DNA of 64,000 nucleotides from Martinezella hainanensis (GTDB taxonomy: Bacteria; Pseudomonadota; Alphaproteobacteria; Rhizobiales; Rhizobiaceae), in the NCBI RefSeq assembly GCF_900094555.1, contig NZ_FMAC01000002.1:620001-684000 (forward strand), given 5' to 3'. Within the stretch, counting starts at the first letter, position 1. Each line of letters begins with the position of its first letter. Positions 31,030-41,852 of this stretch are shown here, in pieces. The notes below the pieces were generated by a model. That model worked only from the letters and a program-made list of their open reading frames with translations, did not search any database and was not told the origin of the DNA. Both the position numbers and the translations under genes were made by a program.

Positions 31030-33873
31030 ATGCTCGACAAAACATATGATTCCGCCACCGTCGAACCGAAGATCGCCCAAAAATGGGATGAGGCCGACGC
31101 CTTTCGCGCCGGCGCGAACGCCAAGCCCGGCGCGGAAACCTTCACCATCGTCATCCCGCCGCCGAACGTGACCGGTTCGCTGCACATGGGTCATGCGCTG
31201 AACAACACGCTGCAGGATATCATGGTGCGGTTCGAGCGCATGCGCGGCAAGGACGTTCTCTGGCAGCCGGGCATGGACCATGCCGGCATCGCCACGCAGA
31301 TGGTCGTCGAGCGTCGTCTTGCCGAGCGCCAGCAGCCGGATCGCCGCAAGATGGGCCGCGAGGCCTTCATCGAGAAGATCTGGGAATGGAAAGCTGAATC
31401 GGGCGGCTTGATCTTCAATCAGCTGAAGCGCCTCGGCGCCTCCTGCGACTGGTCGCGCGAGCGCTTCACGATGGATGAGGGCCTGTCCAAAGCCGTTCTC
31501 GAAGTCTTCGTCACACTCTACAAGGAAGGCCTGATCTACAAGGACAAGCGCCTCGTCAATTGGGATCCGAAGCTGCTGACGGCAATCTCCGACATGGAGG
31601 TCGAGCAGCATGAGGTGAAGGGCAATCTCTGGCACCTGCGCTATCCGTTGGAGCCCGGCGTTACCTATCAATATCCGGTCGCTTTCGATGAGGAAGGCAA
31701 GCCGACCGAATTCGAGACGCGCGATTACATCGTTGTCGCGACGACGCGACCGGAAACGATGCTCGGCGATACCGGCATTGCTGTCAATCCGGAAGACGAA
31801 CGCTATCGTGGCATCGTCGGCAAGCATGTCATTTTGCCGATCGTCGGTCGTCGCATTCCGATCGTCGCCGATTCCTATGCCGATCCGACCGCCGGCACTG
31901 GCGCGGTGAAGATCACCCCTGCGCATGATTTCAACGACTTCGAAGTCGGCAAGCGAACGGGACTGCGTGCCATCAACGTCATGAACGTCGATGCCTCCAT
32001 CAATATCAAGGAGAACGAGGATTTCCTCGAGGGCCTCGATAATCCCGCGGCGCTGCATGGCGCCTGGGACGAGCTGGAAGGCAAGGACCGCTCGGAGGCG
32101 CGCAAGATCATCGTGCGCATCTTCGAAGAGGCGGGCCTGCTCGACAAGATCGAGCCGCATACGCATGCCGTACCGCATGGCGACCGCGGCGGCGTGCCGA
32201 TCGAGCCACGCCTGACCGAGCAGTGGTTCGTCGACAACAAGACCTTGGGACAACCCGCGCTGGAATCCGTCCGCGAAGGAAGAACCAAGTTCGTCCCCAG
32301 GAACTGGGAAAACACCTATTTCAACTGGCTTGAAAACATCGAGCCGTGGTGCATTTCCCGCCAGCTTTGGTGGGGCCATCAGATCCCGGCGTGGTATGGA
32401 CCGGATGGTCAGGTCTTTGTCGAAAAGACCGAGGAAGAGGCACTGCAGGCGGCGATCCAGCATTATCTTTCGCATGAAGGGCCGATGAAGGCCTACGTCG
32501 AAGATCTGCTGGAGAACTTCAAGCCCGGCGAAATTCTGACGCGCGACGAAGACGTGCTGGACACCTGGTTCTCGTCCGCACTCTGGCCGTTCTCGACGCT
32601 CGGCTGGCCGGATGAGACGCCGGAACTGGCGCGCTACTATCCGACGAATCTCCTCGTTACCGGCTTCGACATCATCCCGTTCTGGGTCGTTCGCATGATG
32701 CAGATGGGCCTGCACTTCATGAAGGATGAGAACGGCAATCCCGTCGAACCGTTCAGCACGGTCTATATTCACGCCCTGGTGCGCGACAAGAACGGGCAGA
32801 AGATGTCGAAGTCCAAGGGCAACGTCATCGACCCGCTCGAGCTGATCGACCAATACGGTGCCGACTCGCTCCGCTTCACGCTGGCGATCATGGCGGCGCA
32901 GGGTCGCGACGTGAAGCTCGATCCCGCCCGCATCGCCGGCTATCGCAACTTCGGCACCAAGCTTTGGAACGCCACGCGATTTGCCGAGATGAACGGCGCC
33001 AAGAGCGATCCGCATTTCGTGCCAGAAGCCGCCGAGCTTACCGTCAACCGCTGGATCCTGACGGAGCTGGCACGTGCGGAGCGCGACGTCACCGAAGCGC
33101 TGGAAAGCTTCCGCTTCAATGATGCGGCAGGCGCTCTCTACCGCTTCATCTGGAACCAGTTCTGCGACTGGTATCTTGAGCTGCTGAAGCCGATCTTCGG
33201 CGGCGAAGACGAGAATGCTAAGGCAGAAGCTCAGTCCTGTGCGGCCTATGTTCTCGAAGAGACCTACAAGCTCCTGCATCCGTTCATGCCCTTCATGACC
33301 GAGGAGCTTTGGGCGCACACGGCAGGCGAGGGCCAGGAGCGCGAAGGCCTGATCTGCCACGCGGATTGGCCGGCGCCGTCCTATGCCGACAATGTCGCCG
33401 CCGATGAAATCAATTGGTTGATCGATCTGGTCTCCGGCATTCGCTCCGTTCGCTCTGAAATGAACGTGCCGCCGGCCGCAACGGCGCCATTGGTCGTTGT
33501 CGATGCCAATAGCCTGACGCGCGAGCGCCTGTTCCGTCATGACGCCGCCATCAAGCGGCTGGCGCGTGTGGAAGCGATTTCGCTTGCGGATACTGCACCG
33601 AAGGGTGCCGCTCAGATCGTCGTCGGCGAGGCGACCGTCTGCCTGCCGCTTGGCAGCCTCATCGATCTCTCCGCCGAGAAAGCGCGTCTCGAAAAGGCGA
33701 TTGTCAAGAACGATCAGGAGATCGCCCGCATTGCCGGCAAGCTTTCGAACGAGAAGTTCGTTGCCAATGCCAATCCGGACGTGGTCGCTGCCGAGCGCGA
33801 GCGCCTCGGCGAGCTCGAGGGGCAGCAGTCGAGCCTCAAGGTTGCACTGGCCCGGGTGAGTGAAGCCGGCTAA
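31030..33873 (+). CDS. valS: Valyl-tRNA synthetase
   Basis: From the ATG at 31030 the protein has 947 residues, the normal length. The class I signature PPPNVTGSLHMGHALN (HIGH-type) is near residue 45 and KMSKSKGNVIDP is in the C-terminal half. The editing domain, anticodon-binding region and the C-terminal coiled coil (about 880-945) are all present. It charges tRNA-Val. The start was chosen because the conserved N-terminus begins there; an upstream in-frame ATG at 30970 lies within the popZ terminator. Confidence 0.97.
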   Translation: MLDKTYDSATVEPKIAQKWDEADAFRAGANAKPGAETFTIVIPPPNVTGSLHMGHALNNTLQDIMVRFERMRGKDVLWQPGMDHAGIATQMVVERRLAERQQPDRRKMGREAFIEKIWEWKAESGGLIFNQLKRLGASCDWSRERFTMDEGLSKAVLEVFVTLYKEGLIYKDKRLVNWDPKLLTAISDMEVEQHEVKGNLWHLRYPLEPGVTYQYPVAFDEEGKPTEFETRDYIVVATTRPETMLGDTGIAVNPEDERYRGIVGKHVILPIVGRRIPIVADSYADPTAGTGAVKITPAHDFNDFEVGKRTGLRAINVMNVDASINIKENEDFLEGLDNPAALHGAWDELEGKDRSEARKIIVRIFEEAGLLDKIEPHTHAVPHGDRGGVPIEPRLTEQWFVDNKTLGQPALESVREGRTKFVPRNWENTYFNWLENIEPWCISRQLWWGHQIPAWYGPDGQVFVEKTEEEALQAAIQHYLSHEGPMKAYVEDLLENFKPGEILTRDEDVLDTWFSSALWPFSTLGWPDETPELARYYPTNLLVTGFDIIPFWVVRMMQMGLHFMKDENGNPVEPFSTVYIHALVRDKNGQKMSKSKGNVIDPLELIDQYGADSLRFTLAIMAAQGRDVKLDPARIAGYRNFGTKLWNATRFAEMNGAKSDPHFVPEAAELTVNRWILTELARAERDVTEALESFRFNDAAGALYRFIWNQFCDWYLELLKPIFGGEDENAKAEAQSCAAYVLEETYKLLHPFMPFMTEELWAHTAGEGQEREGLICHADWPAPSYADNVAADEINWLIDLVSGIRSVRSEMNVPPAATAPLVVVDANSLTRERLFRHDAAIKRLARVEAISLADTAPKGAAQIVVGEATVCLPLGSLIDLSAEKARLEKAIVKNDQEIARIAGKLSNEKFVANANPDVVAAERERLGELEGQQSSLKVALARVSEAG

Positions 33874-33879
33874 GGCATA

Positions 33880-33925
33880 TCGCGCAAAACCATGCCGTGG
33901 TTCAGCGGCCGCGGCATGTGCGCGA
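33880..33925. repeat. Rhizobial-type intergenic palindrome
   Basis: TCGCGCA at 33880 pairs with TGCGCGA at 33919, and CATGCCG at 33891 pairs with CGGCATG at 33912. The start of the element (GCATATCGCGCAAAA) is almost identical to bases near 62249-62263 (GCATGTCGCGCAAAA). This fits the short palindromic repeats scattered between genes in Rhizobiaceae. Confidence 0.55.
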
Positions 33926-34003
33926 TCAAAGGTGAAAAGCCCAAGAAGCGAAGCTGAGAAATCGCGATTCGCTTTAGAAAAGTAGAGATCTGGGATCGAA
34001 AAA

Positions 34004-34033
34004 GGCACGCGGTATCCGCCGCGTGCCTTTTTG
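34004..34033 (+). terminator. Rho-independent terminator after valS
   Basis: AGGCACGCGG and CCGCGTGCCT form a 10-bp stem, followed by TTTTGTTT. Confidence 0.85.
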
Positions 34034-34383
34034 TTTATTCCTCGATTCGAGGGGGATTGGCTGGATCTAACGCCCCAGATCCGCCGCCAGTTTCGCACAG
34101 GCGAAACAGATTACCCCTAAAGCTGTTGGACACGCTCGAAAAGCAAAACTGTTGTCATATTGTAACAGAATTGTTGCTGTGAAGAATGAGAATCTATCAG
34201 GGGCCGAAAATGCTATTTCGAAAGAAAAAATTACCTACACTGATAGATTTTCAGAGGCGGGGTTCGTTTTCTTACGTAAATCAATCACTCTCTTACATGA
34301 CCTGTGCTCTTATGCGCCACATTGCCAATTCACGTGATCATCGCAACAATCAAACCAATGAATGCACCTGTGGGGGAGATACA

Positions 34384-35643
34384 ATGGCATTTTCTGTTGC
34401 GCTGAGGGGCGCACTTACACTCGTTATCAGCTCGTCTTTCGCCAGCGCTGCCTTTGCGGGCGGCCTTGATCGTGGCGGCTATGATATCGATCTGCTCTTC
34501 GACAAGGGCCGTTACGTTTTCGAGTCAGGCGTCACCTATGTCATGCCGGATCGCAAGCTGAAGAACGCCAAGGACATCAATCCCGCTGACGGCAATCTCA
34601 ATAACCGCAGCCGTTCGACGGACGCATCGGAAAATTACGCTATTCCTTATGCCGCCTTCAAGATCGGCATCACCGACGACCTTGACTGCATGGCCGATTA
34701 TTCGCAGCCGTTCGGCGGTCACCTCAACGAAGGTTCAAACTGGGCGGGCGCCAATAACGAAACTGAAGTCAAGGTGCGCACGAACAACTATTCGGCCACT
34801 TGCTCGTACAAGTTCGATGCGGGTCCGGGGCAGCTGCGCCTGATCGGTGGCGGCTTCTATCAGGAAGTCAGCGGTTACAAGTCACGTCTCGTTTACGCCA
34901 CTCCAGCTCCGATTTCTGCCATTTACAACGGCATGGGTTCGCTTGACATCGATGGTCACGGCTGGGGCTGGCGCGCCGGTATCGCCTATGAAATTCCGGA
35001 ATATGCCTTCCGCACGAGCCTCGTCTACAACAGCCGGGTCAAATACGACAACCTGAAGGGTAGCGTCGACCTGACCGAAGTGCCGCCGCCTGTTGTCCCC
35101 GGCTTCGGTGGCAAGGTAACGTCTGTTTTCGGCTCGGCCGATGCTCCTGATTCCCTGGAGTGGAAGGTGCAGACCGGTATTGCGCCGGACTGGCTCGCCT
35201 TCGGTTCGGTCAAGTGGACGAACTGGAGCATCCTGCAGAGCATCGCTCTCTGCCCGAGCTCCACCCGCAGCATATCCTGCCGGGCCAACGGCCCCACCGA
35301 GCTCACCTCGCTTGACTTGCTGTACAGGGACGGCTGGACGATCACCGGCGGTGTCGGACACAAGTTCAATGACAAATGGAGCGGCGCCGTCAGCCTGACC
35401 TGGGATCGCGGTACGAGTGATGGCTATGGCATGAATTCCGATACATGGACCCTCGGCGCGGGCGTGGCCTACAAGGCGACAGAGCATGTTCAGTTCAATT
35501 TCGGCGGCGCTCTCGGCCTCATGACATCGGGCAAATCCGGCCCGGTCACACGCGGCGGTGTCGTCTATGGCAATGATGCGACCTATAGCTTCGGTAACGA
35601 TTTGGTCGCTGCTCTTCAGACATCGGTAAAAGTCAGCTTCTGA
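34384..35643 (+). CDS. OmpP1/FadL-family outer-membrane transporter
   Basis: The ATG at 34384 follows GGGGGAGA and starts a signal peptide ending in ASAAFAGG. The mature 395-odd residues alternate in short beta strands with aromatic ends, and the last residues TSVKVSF end in Phe as in outer-membrane barrels. The N-terminal plug-like region with RGGYDIDLLFD is FadL-like. The family transports long-chain fatty acids and other hydrophobic compounds. It lies between valS and exoR. The length of 419 residues is normal. Confidence 0.8.
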   Translation: MAFSVALRGALTLVISSSFASAAFAGGLDRGGYDIDLLFDKGRYVFESGVTYVMPDRKLKNAKDINPADGNLNNRSRSTDASENYAIPYAAFKIGITDDLDCMADYSQPFGGHLNEGSNWAGANNETEVKVRTNNYSATCSYKFDAGPGQLRLIGGGFYQEVSGYKSRLVYATPAPISAIYNGMGSLDIDGHGWGWRAGIAYEIPEYAFRTSLVYNSRVKYDNLKGSVDLTEVPPPVVPGFGGKVTSVFGSADAPDSLEWKVQTGIAPDWLAFGSVKWTNWSILQSIALCPSSTRSISCRANGPTELTSLDLLYRDGWTITGGVGHKFNDKWSGAVSLTWDRGTSDGYGMNSDTWTLGAGVAYKATEHVQFNFGGALGLMTSGKSGPVTRGGVVYGNDATYSFGNDLVAALQTSVKVSF

Positions 35644-36326
35644 CGATAAGCCATTGAATTGAAGGAGCTTATTGACTGTTCCTTCACCTTGTCATCAACG
35701 TCGCGGGCTCTTCCAAGTCTCGCGACGTTTCTTTGTCTGATCGGCAAAAAGCGAAGCGCAAACCGCGTCTTTTGCCTGATTTATGGTTAAAGAAATCTCA
35801 AGTCCGATAAAATCTTTGTGACGAATTAGCAACACTCCATTTCAAGACATTGCAGCCACGTGATCAGATTACAATTTGTCCATTTCCCGCCACAAATGGG
35901 GAGCAGCGATTACGTGGGTACAGGGGCAAGCTTTGTAGAAAGTGCGTAAGCGGTCGATGGGTGAACTTCCACTTTGGCATAAGCAACAATTCGGGGTCGG
36001 AGCCGTGATGCTTCTGATGCCGCCGAAAACTCGTTGTCTGCCAAGGGAAGTGGTCAGCCGACCGATCTTTGGGCTCCATCATCGGAAGGCGGGTGAGAGC
36101 GCTCCTTCGATGGTGGGATGCGATAGCGGCCGCACAAATGCTGGTTTGGACATAATTGCAAGCTATGCTCGCAATTGTGGCAAACAGCATCGGTTGGATG
36201 CCACAGGAACCGCCTTCTCGAAGGACGATCCAGTCTCGTGCGCCATCAGGGAAAACATTCGTGAAACTGACGGCGTTTGTGCCAGTGCCGTGACAGGTCC
36301 GAATGGAGCGAAAGAAATCGACTGTT
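35644..36326. other. Region upstream of exoR
   Basis: These 683 bases contain the fadL-like gene's terminator (35697-35735) and a long stretch with overlapping frames on both strands but no ribosome site or recognisable product. It probably holds the exoR promoter; I cannot point to its boxes with confidence. Confidence 0.5.
35697..35735 (+). terminator. Terminator after FadL-type gene
   Basis: AACGTCGCG at 35697 pairs with CGCGACGTT at 35721, with a 15-base interior, followed by TCTTTG. Confidence 0.7.
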
Positions 36327-37130
36327 ATGTTTAAGTCCGAGTTCATATCAGCGAGAGTCATGATGCTCAGCCTGTCCCTTGCCACTGCGGTGGTGCTGGC
36401 GGGTCAAGCCAGGGCATTCGATATCAATGCCGGTGTCACCAAGGAATCGGGTCCGTTCGATCTCTTCAAGTTCGGCTTCAAGGCCTACAAGAACGGGCAG
36501 AAGGAAGAGGCGGTCGAAGCCTATCGCTACGCCGCCGAAAAGGGTCATACTGGCTCACGCTGGGCCTTGGCCAATATGTATGCCGATGGCGACGGCGTTG
36601 CGCAGAATGATTTCGAGGCCTTCAAGATCTATAGCGAGATCGCCCAGCAGGGTGTGGAGCCAGGTTCGGAAGATACCGGCTTCTTCATCAATGCGCTTCT
36701 GGCGCTCGCGAGCTACTACAAGACCGGCATCCCCAACAGCCCGGTGAAGATTGACCTCAACCAGGCCCGTCAGCTCTATTTCCAGGTGGCATCGACCTTC
36801 GGCGTTCCAGAAGCGCAGTTCCAGCTGGCGCAGATGATGCTATCCGGCGAGGGCGGTGCCGCCAATGTTCAGCAGGCCAAGAAGTGGCTGAATCAGGCGC
36901 GCAAGAGCGGCCATCCGGGCGCCATGGCCGTTTTCGGCAATATCCTGTTCCAGGAAGGCCAATCGATCCGCGGCCTGGCCTTCATGACCGCCGCACTCGA
37001 CAAGTGCAAGCCGAAGGATTGTAGCTGGATGGAAGACATGCAGGAGCAGGCCTTCTCCATCGCCAACGAGAATGACCGCCGTGTGGCGGTCTCCATGGCC
37101 CATCAGCTTGACGTTGCCGGCTCCGATTGA
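36327..37130 (+). CDS. exoR: ExoR, periplasmic regulator of the ExoS/ChvI pathway
   Basis: From the ATG at 36327 (MFKSEFISARVMML) the protein has 267 residues, matching the 268 of S. meliloti ExoR. It has a signal peptide ending near ARA-FD and several Sel1-like repeats (YRYAAEKGHTGSRWALANMYADGDGV, and AQFQLAQMMLSGEGG; quoted here as landmarks only). In Sinorhizobium ExoR binds and restrains the ExoS sensor and so controls succinoglycan, motility and symbiosis; its periplasmic cleavage relieves this. The start at 36327 agrees with that family; an in-frame ATG eight codons upstream is less likely. Confidence 0.9.
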   Translation: MFKSEFISARVMMLSLSLATAVVLAGQARAFDINAGVTKESGPFDLFKFGFKAYKNGQKEEAVEAYRYAAEKGHTGSRWALANMYADGDGVAQNDFEAFKIYSEIAQQGVEPGSEDTGFFINALLALASYYKTGIPNSPVKIDLNQARQLYFQVASTFGVPEAQFQLAQMMLSGEGGAANVQQAKKWLNQARKSGHPGAMAVFGNILFQEGQSIRGLAFMTAALDKCKPKDCSWMEDMQEQAFSIANENDRRVAVSMAHQLDVAGSD

Positions 37131-37196
37131 TCGGCACCGCAATCGAGCTTCCATCCGGCAGGGATGAGCGCAGCCCTTCCTGGTCAGGATCGACGA

Positions 37197-37988
37197 CTAG
37201 TTGCTGAAATCCAAGTGGGCGACAACGGGCACGTGATCCGACGGCTTTTCCCAGGCGCGCACATGTTTCTCGATTGCCGTCGCGGTAAGGCGATCGGCAG
37301 CCTCGGGCGACAGCATCAGATGGTCGATGCGAATGCCGTTGTTTTTCGGCCATGCGCCAGCCTGATAATCCCAGAACGAGTAAAGCTTGATCGCATCCGT
37401 CGTCGCGCGTACGGCATCGGTAAAGCCGAGATGTTCGAGCTGGCGGAAAGCTTGGCGTGTCTGCGGCAGGAAGAGAGCGTCGCTCTCCCAGACCCTCGGG
37501 TCGAAGCAGTCGTGTGGCTCGGGGATGACGTTGTAGTCGCCGGCGAGGATCAGGGGCTCTTCCAATGCGAGGCGGGCCGATGCGAACTTGCGCAGGCGCT
37601 CCATCCAGGCGAGCTTATAGGGGTATTTTTCCGTATCGACCGGATTGCCGTTCGGCAGATAGAGGCAGCAGACACGCAAGGCGCCGTGTCCTTCAACGGA
37701 GAACACTGCCTCGATGAAGCGGGCCTGTTCGTCGCTATCGTCACCCGGCAAACCGCGAGTCACCTCATCCGGCTTGGTTTTTGAGAGAATCGCAACGCCG
37801 TTGAAGCCCTTTTGTCCATGCGTTTCGACGTGATAGCCGAGCGCTTCGATCTCCAGACGCGGAAAACCTTCGTCGACCGTCTTGATTTCCTGCAGGCAGA
37901 CGATGTCCGGATTCGAGTCCTTCAGCCACTGGCAGAGATTCTCGATACGCGCTTTGACGCCGTTGATGTTCCAGGTCGCGATTTTCAT
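37197..37988 (-). CDS. xthA: Exodeoxyribonuclease III
   Basis: The 263-residue protein carries the AP endonuclease/ExoIII landmarks: TWNINGVKAR, VCLQEIKT, ILAGDYNVIPE, WDYQAGAWPKNNGIRIDHLM and SDHVPV with the catalytic Glu, Asp, Asn and His. It cuts abasic sites and 3' blocks in DNA repair. It is convergent with exoR, from which it is separated by 66 bases, and is downstream of erpA on the same strand but with its own terminator between. Confidence 0.93.
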   Translation of the reverse strand: MKIATWNINGVKARIENLCQWLKDSNPDIVCLQEIKTVDEGFPRLEIEALGYHVETHGQKGFNGVAILSKTKPDEVTRGLPGDDSDEQARFIEAVFSVEGHGALRVCCLYLPNGNPVDTEKYPYKLAWMERLRKFASARLALEEPLILAGDYNVIPEPHDCFDPRVWESDALFLPQTRQAFRQLEHLGFTDAVRATTDAIKLYSFWDYQAGAWPKNNGIRIDHLMLSPEAADRLTATAIEKHVRAWEKPSDHVPVVAHLDFSN

Positions 37989-38054
37989 GGGCGGCTCATT
38001 CCTTTGCTTCGCCCTGTTGTATCTGCAGCCGATCGGCTTGACTACAGCCCATAT

Positions 38055-38088
38055 GAAAACCGGCCCGGAGCGAAGGCTCCCGGCCGGT
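38055..38088 (-). terminator. Minus-strand terminator after erpA
   Basis: On the minus strand ACCGGCC and GGCCGGT form a stem with an inner pairing (GGAGCC with GGCTCC) and are followed by TTTTCAT. It ends erpA transcription before xthA. Confidence 0.75.
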
Positions 38089-38116
38089 CATCAAATTGTG
38101 GAAAAAGGGACAGGGA

Positions 38117-38449
38117 TCAGATCGCGAAACTGGTTCCGCATCCGCAGCTTGCGACGGCATTCGGATTCTTTATCTGAAAGGATTGCCCGAGGAGATTGTC
38201 GACGAAATCGATCTCCGAGCCTGCCATGTAAACCAGAGATAGTTGGTCGATCAGCACGGTGGCATTGTTCTTTTCGACGACGACATCGTCATCTTCGGGA
38301 CCTTCCACGAGGTCGAATTTATAGGAAAAGCCCGAGCAGCCGCCGCCTTCGACAGCAACGCGCAATGCCCGCTTGCCGGTTTCCGCACCGACGATAGCAG
38401 CGATTCGCTTGGCCGCGGCATCCGATAGGGTAACACTTGTTTCAGTCAT
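38117..38449 (-). CDS. erpA: Iron-sulfur cluster insertion protein, ErpA type
   Basis: This 110-residue A-type carrier has the three cluster-binding Cys residues in GGCSGFSYKF (about residue 38) and ASCGCGTSF at the C-terminus. A-type carriers receive Fe-S clusters and pass them to target enzymes. Length and motif order are those of ErpA/IscA. The gene has a Shine-Dalgarno-like AGGAGG upstream (CAGGAGGAAAG on the minus strand). Confidence 0.9.
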   Translation of the reverse strand: MTETSVTLSDAAAKRIAAIVGAETGKRALRVAVEGGGCSGFSYKFDLVEGPEDDDVVVEKNNATVLIDQLSLVYMAGSEIDFVDNLLGQSFQIKNPNAVASCGCGTSFAI

Positions 38450-38756
38450 GCTTTCCTCCTGCCGGGGTCAAGATCCGGAGAGAACCAATAAGCCGTCAAA
38501 CTTTCAAACGGCTGATATCCGTAGCCTTTATCATGAAAGTCAGGCCGGTGACAGCTATGGTTTCATGGTTGAGCCACACACCATTTTGCTGTTTTCTTGT
38601 CTATAGGTATGAAGGCCGCAAAGCGGCGTCAATGGGCCGGGATGTACGAAGAGCGGGCCAGAGCGCGGATAGCCGGGCAGGACCGGGGGCCGACTGCAGG
38701 GAAACGACTGTTGCGCCGAGGGCGGTGCGGGAGCCAAATGCCGGAATGGATTGATA
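38450..38756. other. Divergent intergenic region between erpA and dgt
   Basis: These 307 bases separate two divergent genes and should hold both promoters. No coding frame is supported. Confidence 0.5.
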
Positions 38757-39974
38757 ATGACGATTGACACGCATGCATTGGGTTTCGGATATGGGGAAAA
38801 GGCAGTCTATGCAACGAATCCCTGGGAGTCGCGTGGAAGGCTCTACGAGGAAGGATCGAGCCCGACGCGCTCCGAATTCCAGCGCGACCGCGATCGGATC
38901 GTCCATACCACCGCTTTCCGCCGGCTGAAGCACAAGACTCAGGTCTTCATCGCCCAGGACGGCGATCACTATCGTACCCGGCTGACGCATACGATCGAGG
39001 TTGCCCAGATTGCCCGCGCCCTGGCGCGAGCCCTGAAGTTGGACGAGGATCTGGCGGAGGGCGTGGCTCTTGTCCACGATTTCGGCCACACGCCCTTCGG
39101 TCACACCGGCGAGGATGCGCTGCACGAGGTGCTGTTGCCCTATGGCGGCTTCGATCACAACGCGCAATCGCTGCGCATCGTCACCAAGCTCGAGCGTCGC
39201 TACGCCGATTTCGACGGGCTCAATCTGACCTGGGAGACGCTTGAAGGCCTGGTCAAGCATAATGGTCCGCTGATGACGCCCGACGGCAAGGGTACTCGCG
39301 GCCCGGTGCCGCAACCCATCCTCGATTACTGTGAGATCCACGATCTTGAAATCGCATCCTTTGCCAGCCTGGAGGCGCAGGTCGCCGCGATCGCCGATGA
39401 TATCGCCTACAACACGCACGATATCGACGATGGCCTGCGTTCCGGCTATCTGACGTTCGACATGCTGGAGGAAGTGCCGTTCCTTTCCAGGCTGATGGCC
39501 GAGGTGAGGGCGCGCTACCCGCATCTGGAGCCGAGCCGCTTCACGCACGAGATCATGCGCCGGCAGATCACTCGCATGGTGGAAGATGTCATCGCCGTCT
39601 CGCAGCAGGCGCTAGCCGAAATCAGACCGGGCAATGTGGCTGACATCCGTGCCGCCGGTCGGATCATCGCGACGTTTTCGTCGGACATGGCTGAAACCGA
39701 TAGGCTGATCAAGCAGATGCTGTTCAAGCGCATCTACCGTCACCCTGACATCATGCGTATCCGTGCGGGCGCGGCGCGGATCGTCACCGACCTTTTTCAC
39801 GCCTATATGGAAAATCCCAGGGAGATGCAGAGCCATTACTGGGTGGATCATATCGCCGGGCTCGCAATCGCCCCCAAGGCAAGGCATGTCGGCGACTATC
39901 TGGCCGGCATGACGGACACTTACGCCATCAGCGCCCACAAGCGCCTGTTTGACCAGACTCCCGATTTGCGGTAG
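38757..39974 (+). CDS. dgt: dGTP triphosphohydrolase-like protein
   Basis: From ATG 38757 the protein has 405 residues. It contains the HD-domain residues: [25 protein letters not shown] and the later NTHDIDDGL segment, together with the N-terminal [21 protein letters not shown] stretch of the dGTPase-like (type 2) family. These enzymes hydrolyse dNTPs to nucleoside and tripolyphosphate. It precedes argS by 56 bases in the same direction, as is usual in rhizobia. Confidence 0.9.
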   Translation: MTIDTHALGFGYGEKAVYATNPWESRGRLYEEGSSPTRSEFQRDRDRIVHTTAFRRLKHKTQVFIAQDGDHYRTRLTHTIEVAQIARALARALKLDEDLAEGVALVHDFGHTPFGHTGEDALHEVLLPYGGFDHNAQSLRIVTKLERRYADFDGLNLTWETLEGLVKHNGPLMTPDGKGTRGPVPQPILDYCEIHDLEIASFASLEAQVAAIADDIAYNTHDIDDGLRSGYLTFDMLEEVPFLSRLMAEVRARYPHLEPSRFTHEIMRRQITRMVEDVIAVSQQALAEIRPGNVADIRAAGRIIATFSSDMAETDRLIKQMLFKRIYRHPDIMRIRAGAARIVTDLFHAYMENPREMQSHYWVDHIAGLAIAPKARHVGDYLAGMTDTYAISAHKRLFDQTPDLR

Positions 39975-40030
39975 GCAGCGGCGGCGTCGGGCCGATAGCG
40001 GTCCGACGAAGCTAATGCATGGACGATATC

Positions 40031-41791
40031 ATGAACCTTTTCACCGACTTCGAAGTAAGAATTAAGAACGCTCTCGAACAAATTGATATTGTGCGGGAAA
40101 AGCGATCTGAAGTTGACTTCGGACGTATCGGCGTGGAGCCACCGCGAGACGCCAGCCATGGCGATGTCGCCACCAATGCGGCCATGGTTCTGTCCAAGCC
40201 GTTGGGCACGAATCCGCGTGCGCTTGCTGAAATCATCGTCGCCAAGCTGAAGGAAGATGTCGACGTCGCCGAGGTTTCGGTCGCCGGTCCCGGCTTCATC
40301 AATATCCGTCTTTCGGTCGGCTACTGGCAGCGGCTGCTGTCGACGATGGTCTCCGAGGGCGAGAAGTTCGGTCGTTCCAGGCTCGGCGAGGGGCAGAAGG
40401 TCAATGTTGAATATGTCTCGGCCAACCCAACCGGGCCGATGCATGTCGGCCATTGCCGCGGCGCCGTGGTTGGTGATGCATTGGCAAACCTGCTGGCCTT
40501 CTCCGGCTATGAGGTCACTAAGGAATACTATATCAACGACGCCGGCTCGCAGATCGACGTGCTGGCGCGCTCCGTTTTCATTCGCTATCGCGAGGCGCTT
40601 GGCGAGCAGGTTGGCGAGATCCCGCCGGGCCTCTATCCGGGCGACTATCTGGTCCCGGTCGGCGAGGCGCTCGCCAAGGAATTCGGCACCAAGCTGCGCG
40701 GCATGCCGGAAGATCAATGGCTTCCGATCATCAAGGAACGCGCCATCGACGCGATGATGGCGATGATCAAGGAGGATCTGGAGGCGCTGAACGTCCATCA
40801 CGACGTCTTCTTCTCCGAGCGCACCTTGCATGCCAACGGTGCGGCACTCATCCGCACCGCGATCAATGACCTGACCTTCAAGGGCTATGTCTACAAGGGC
40901 GCGCTGCCGCCGCCGAAGGGGCAGTTGCCGGAAGACTGGGAGGATCGCGAACAGACGCTGTTCCGCTCGACCGAGGTCGGCGACGATATCGACCGCCCGC
41001 TGATCAAGTCTGACGGCTCCTATACTTACTTTGCCGCCGACGTTGCTTACTTCAAGAACAAGTTCGATCGCGGCTTCAACGAGATGATCTACATTCTCGG
41101 CGCTGACCATGGCGGCTACGTCAAGCGGCTTGAAGCGGTTGCTCGCGGCGTTTCCGATGGCGCGGCAAAGCTGACGGTGCTTCTGTGCCAGCTCGTCAAG
41201 CTGTATCGAAACGGTGAGCCGGTGAAGATGTCGAAGCGCTCGGGCGATTTCGTCACGCTGCGTGAAGTCGTCGATGAAGTCGGCCGCGATTCGGTGCGCT
41301 TCATGATGCTTTACCGGAAGAATTCCGAGCCCCTGGACTTCGATTTCGCCAAGGTCACCGAGCAGTCGAAGGACAACCCGGTCTTCTATGTGCAATACGC
41401 GCATGCCCGCTGCATGTCCGTCTTCCGTCAGGCCAAGGAAGCCTTCCCGGACCTCGATATCGCCTCGCTAGATCTGTCTAAGGCGGTCGTTGGCGCGATC
41501 TCCGATCCGGCTGAATTGCAGTTGGTTGCAAAGATTGCGGAATTCCCGCGAATCATCGAAGCTGCAGCACAGTCTCAAGAGCCGCATCGCATCGCTTTTT
41601 ATCTTTACGATTTGGCCAGTTCCTTCCATGGACACTGGAATAAAGGTAAAGATTTACCGGAATTACGTTTTGTTAACGATAAGAACCGAGAATTGAGCAT
41701 TGCCAGACTTGGGCTGGTGTACGCTGTCGCGTCGGTTTTGAAGTCGGGTCTTGGTATAACCGGGACCGCAGCACCGGACGAAATGCGATAA
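40031..41791 (+). CDS. argS: Arginyl-tRNA synthetase
   Basis: From ATG 40031 ([11 protein letters not shown]) the protein has 586 residues, the family length; the ATG at 40019 would add four residues without a better ribosome site. The HIGH-type motif is [14 protein letters not shown], and [10 protein letters not shown] the KMSKS-type motif. The C-terminal anticodon-binding helix bundle is complete. It charges tRNA-Arg. The next gene, a SPOR-domain protein, follows 61 bases downstream. Confidence 0.96.
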   Translation: MNLFTDFEVRIKNALEQIDIVREKRSEVDFGRIGVEPPRDASHGDVATNAAMVLSKPLGTNPRALAEIIVAKLKEDVDVAEVSVAGPGFINIRLSVGYWQRLLSTMVSEGEKFGRSRLGEGQKVNVEYVSANPTGPMHVGHCRGAVVGDALANLLAFSGYEVTKEYYINDAGSQIDVLARSVFIRYREALGEQVGEIPPGLYPGDYLVPVGEALAKEFGTKLRGMPEDQWLPIIKERAIDAMMAMIKEDLEALNVHHDVFFSERTLHANGAALIRTAINDLTFKGYVYKGALPPPKGQLPEDWEDREQTLFRSTEVGDDIDRPLIKSDGSYTYFAADVAYFKNKFDRGFNEMIYILGADHGGYVKRLEAVARGVSDGAAKLTVLLCQLVKLYRNGEPVKMSKRSGDFVTLREVVDEVGRDSVRFMMLYRKNSEPLDFDFAKVTEQSKDNPVFYVQYAHARCMSVFRQAKEAFPDLDIASLDLSKAVVGAISDPAELQLVAKIAEFPRIIEAAAQSQEPHRIAFYLYDLASSFHGHWNKGKDLPELRFVNDKNRELSIARLGLVYAVASVLKSGLGITGTAAPDEMR

Positions 41792-41852
41792 ACGTCACCA
41801 TTTACCCACATTGCGCTGGCATTAACTGTAGTGTTTGCGAGTGGAACGGGTG

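Larger units (their letters stand above)
33874..34383. other. Intergenic region with palindrome and terminator
   Basis: These 510 bases contain a palindrome (33880-33925), the valS terminator (34004-34033) and the AT-rich leader of the FadL-type gene. An in-frame extension of that gene reaches back to 34186 but has no ribosome site and an unconvincing sequence. Confidence 0.6.

Noticed and set aside
30985..34098. 1037-residue minus-strand frame across valS
   Set aside because: It is the antisense of valS, a well-supported gene with HIGH and KMSKS motifs; GC-rich codons keep the opposite strand open.
35864..36385. Overlapping frames on both strands upstream of exoR (173 aa minus, 130 aa plus)
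   Set aside because: Neither has a ribosome site, recognisable domain or plausible composition, and both overlap the exoR leader.
39920..41404. 494-residue minus-strand frame across argS
   Set aside because: It is the antisense of argS and has no ribosome site or recognisable domain.
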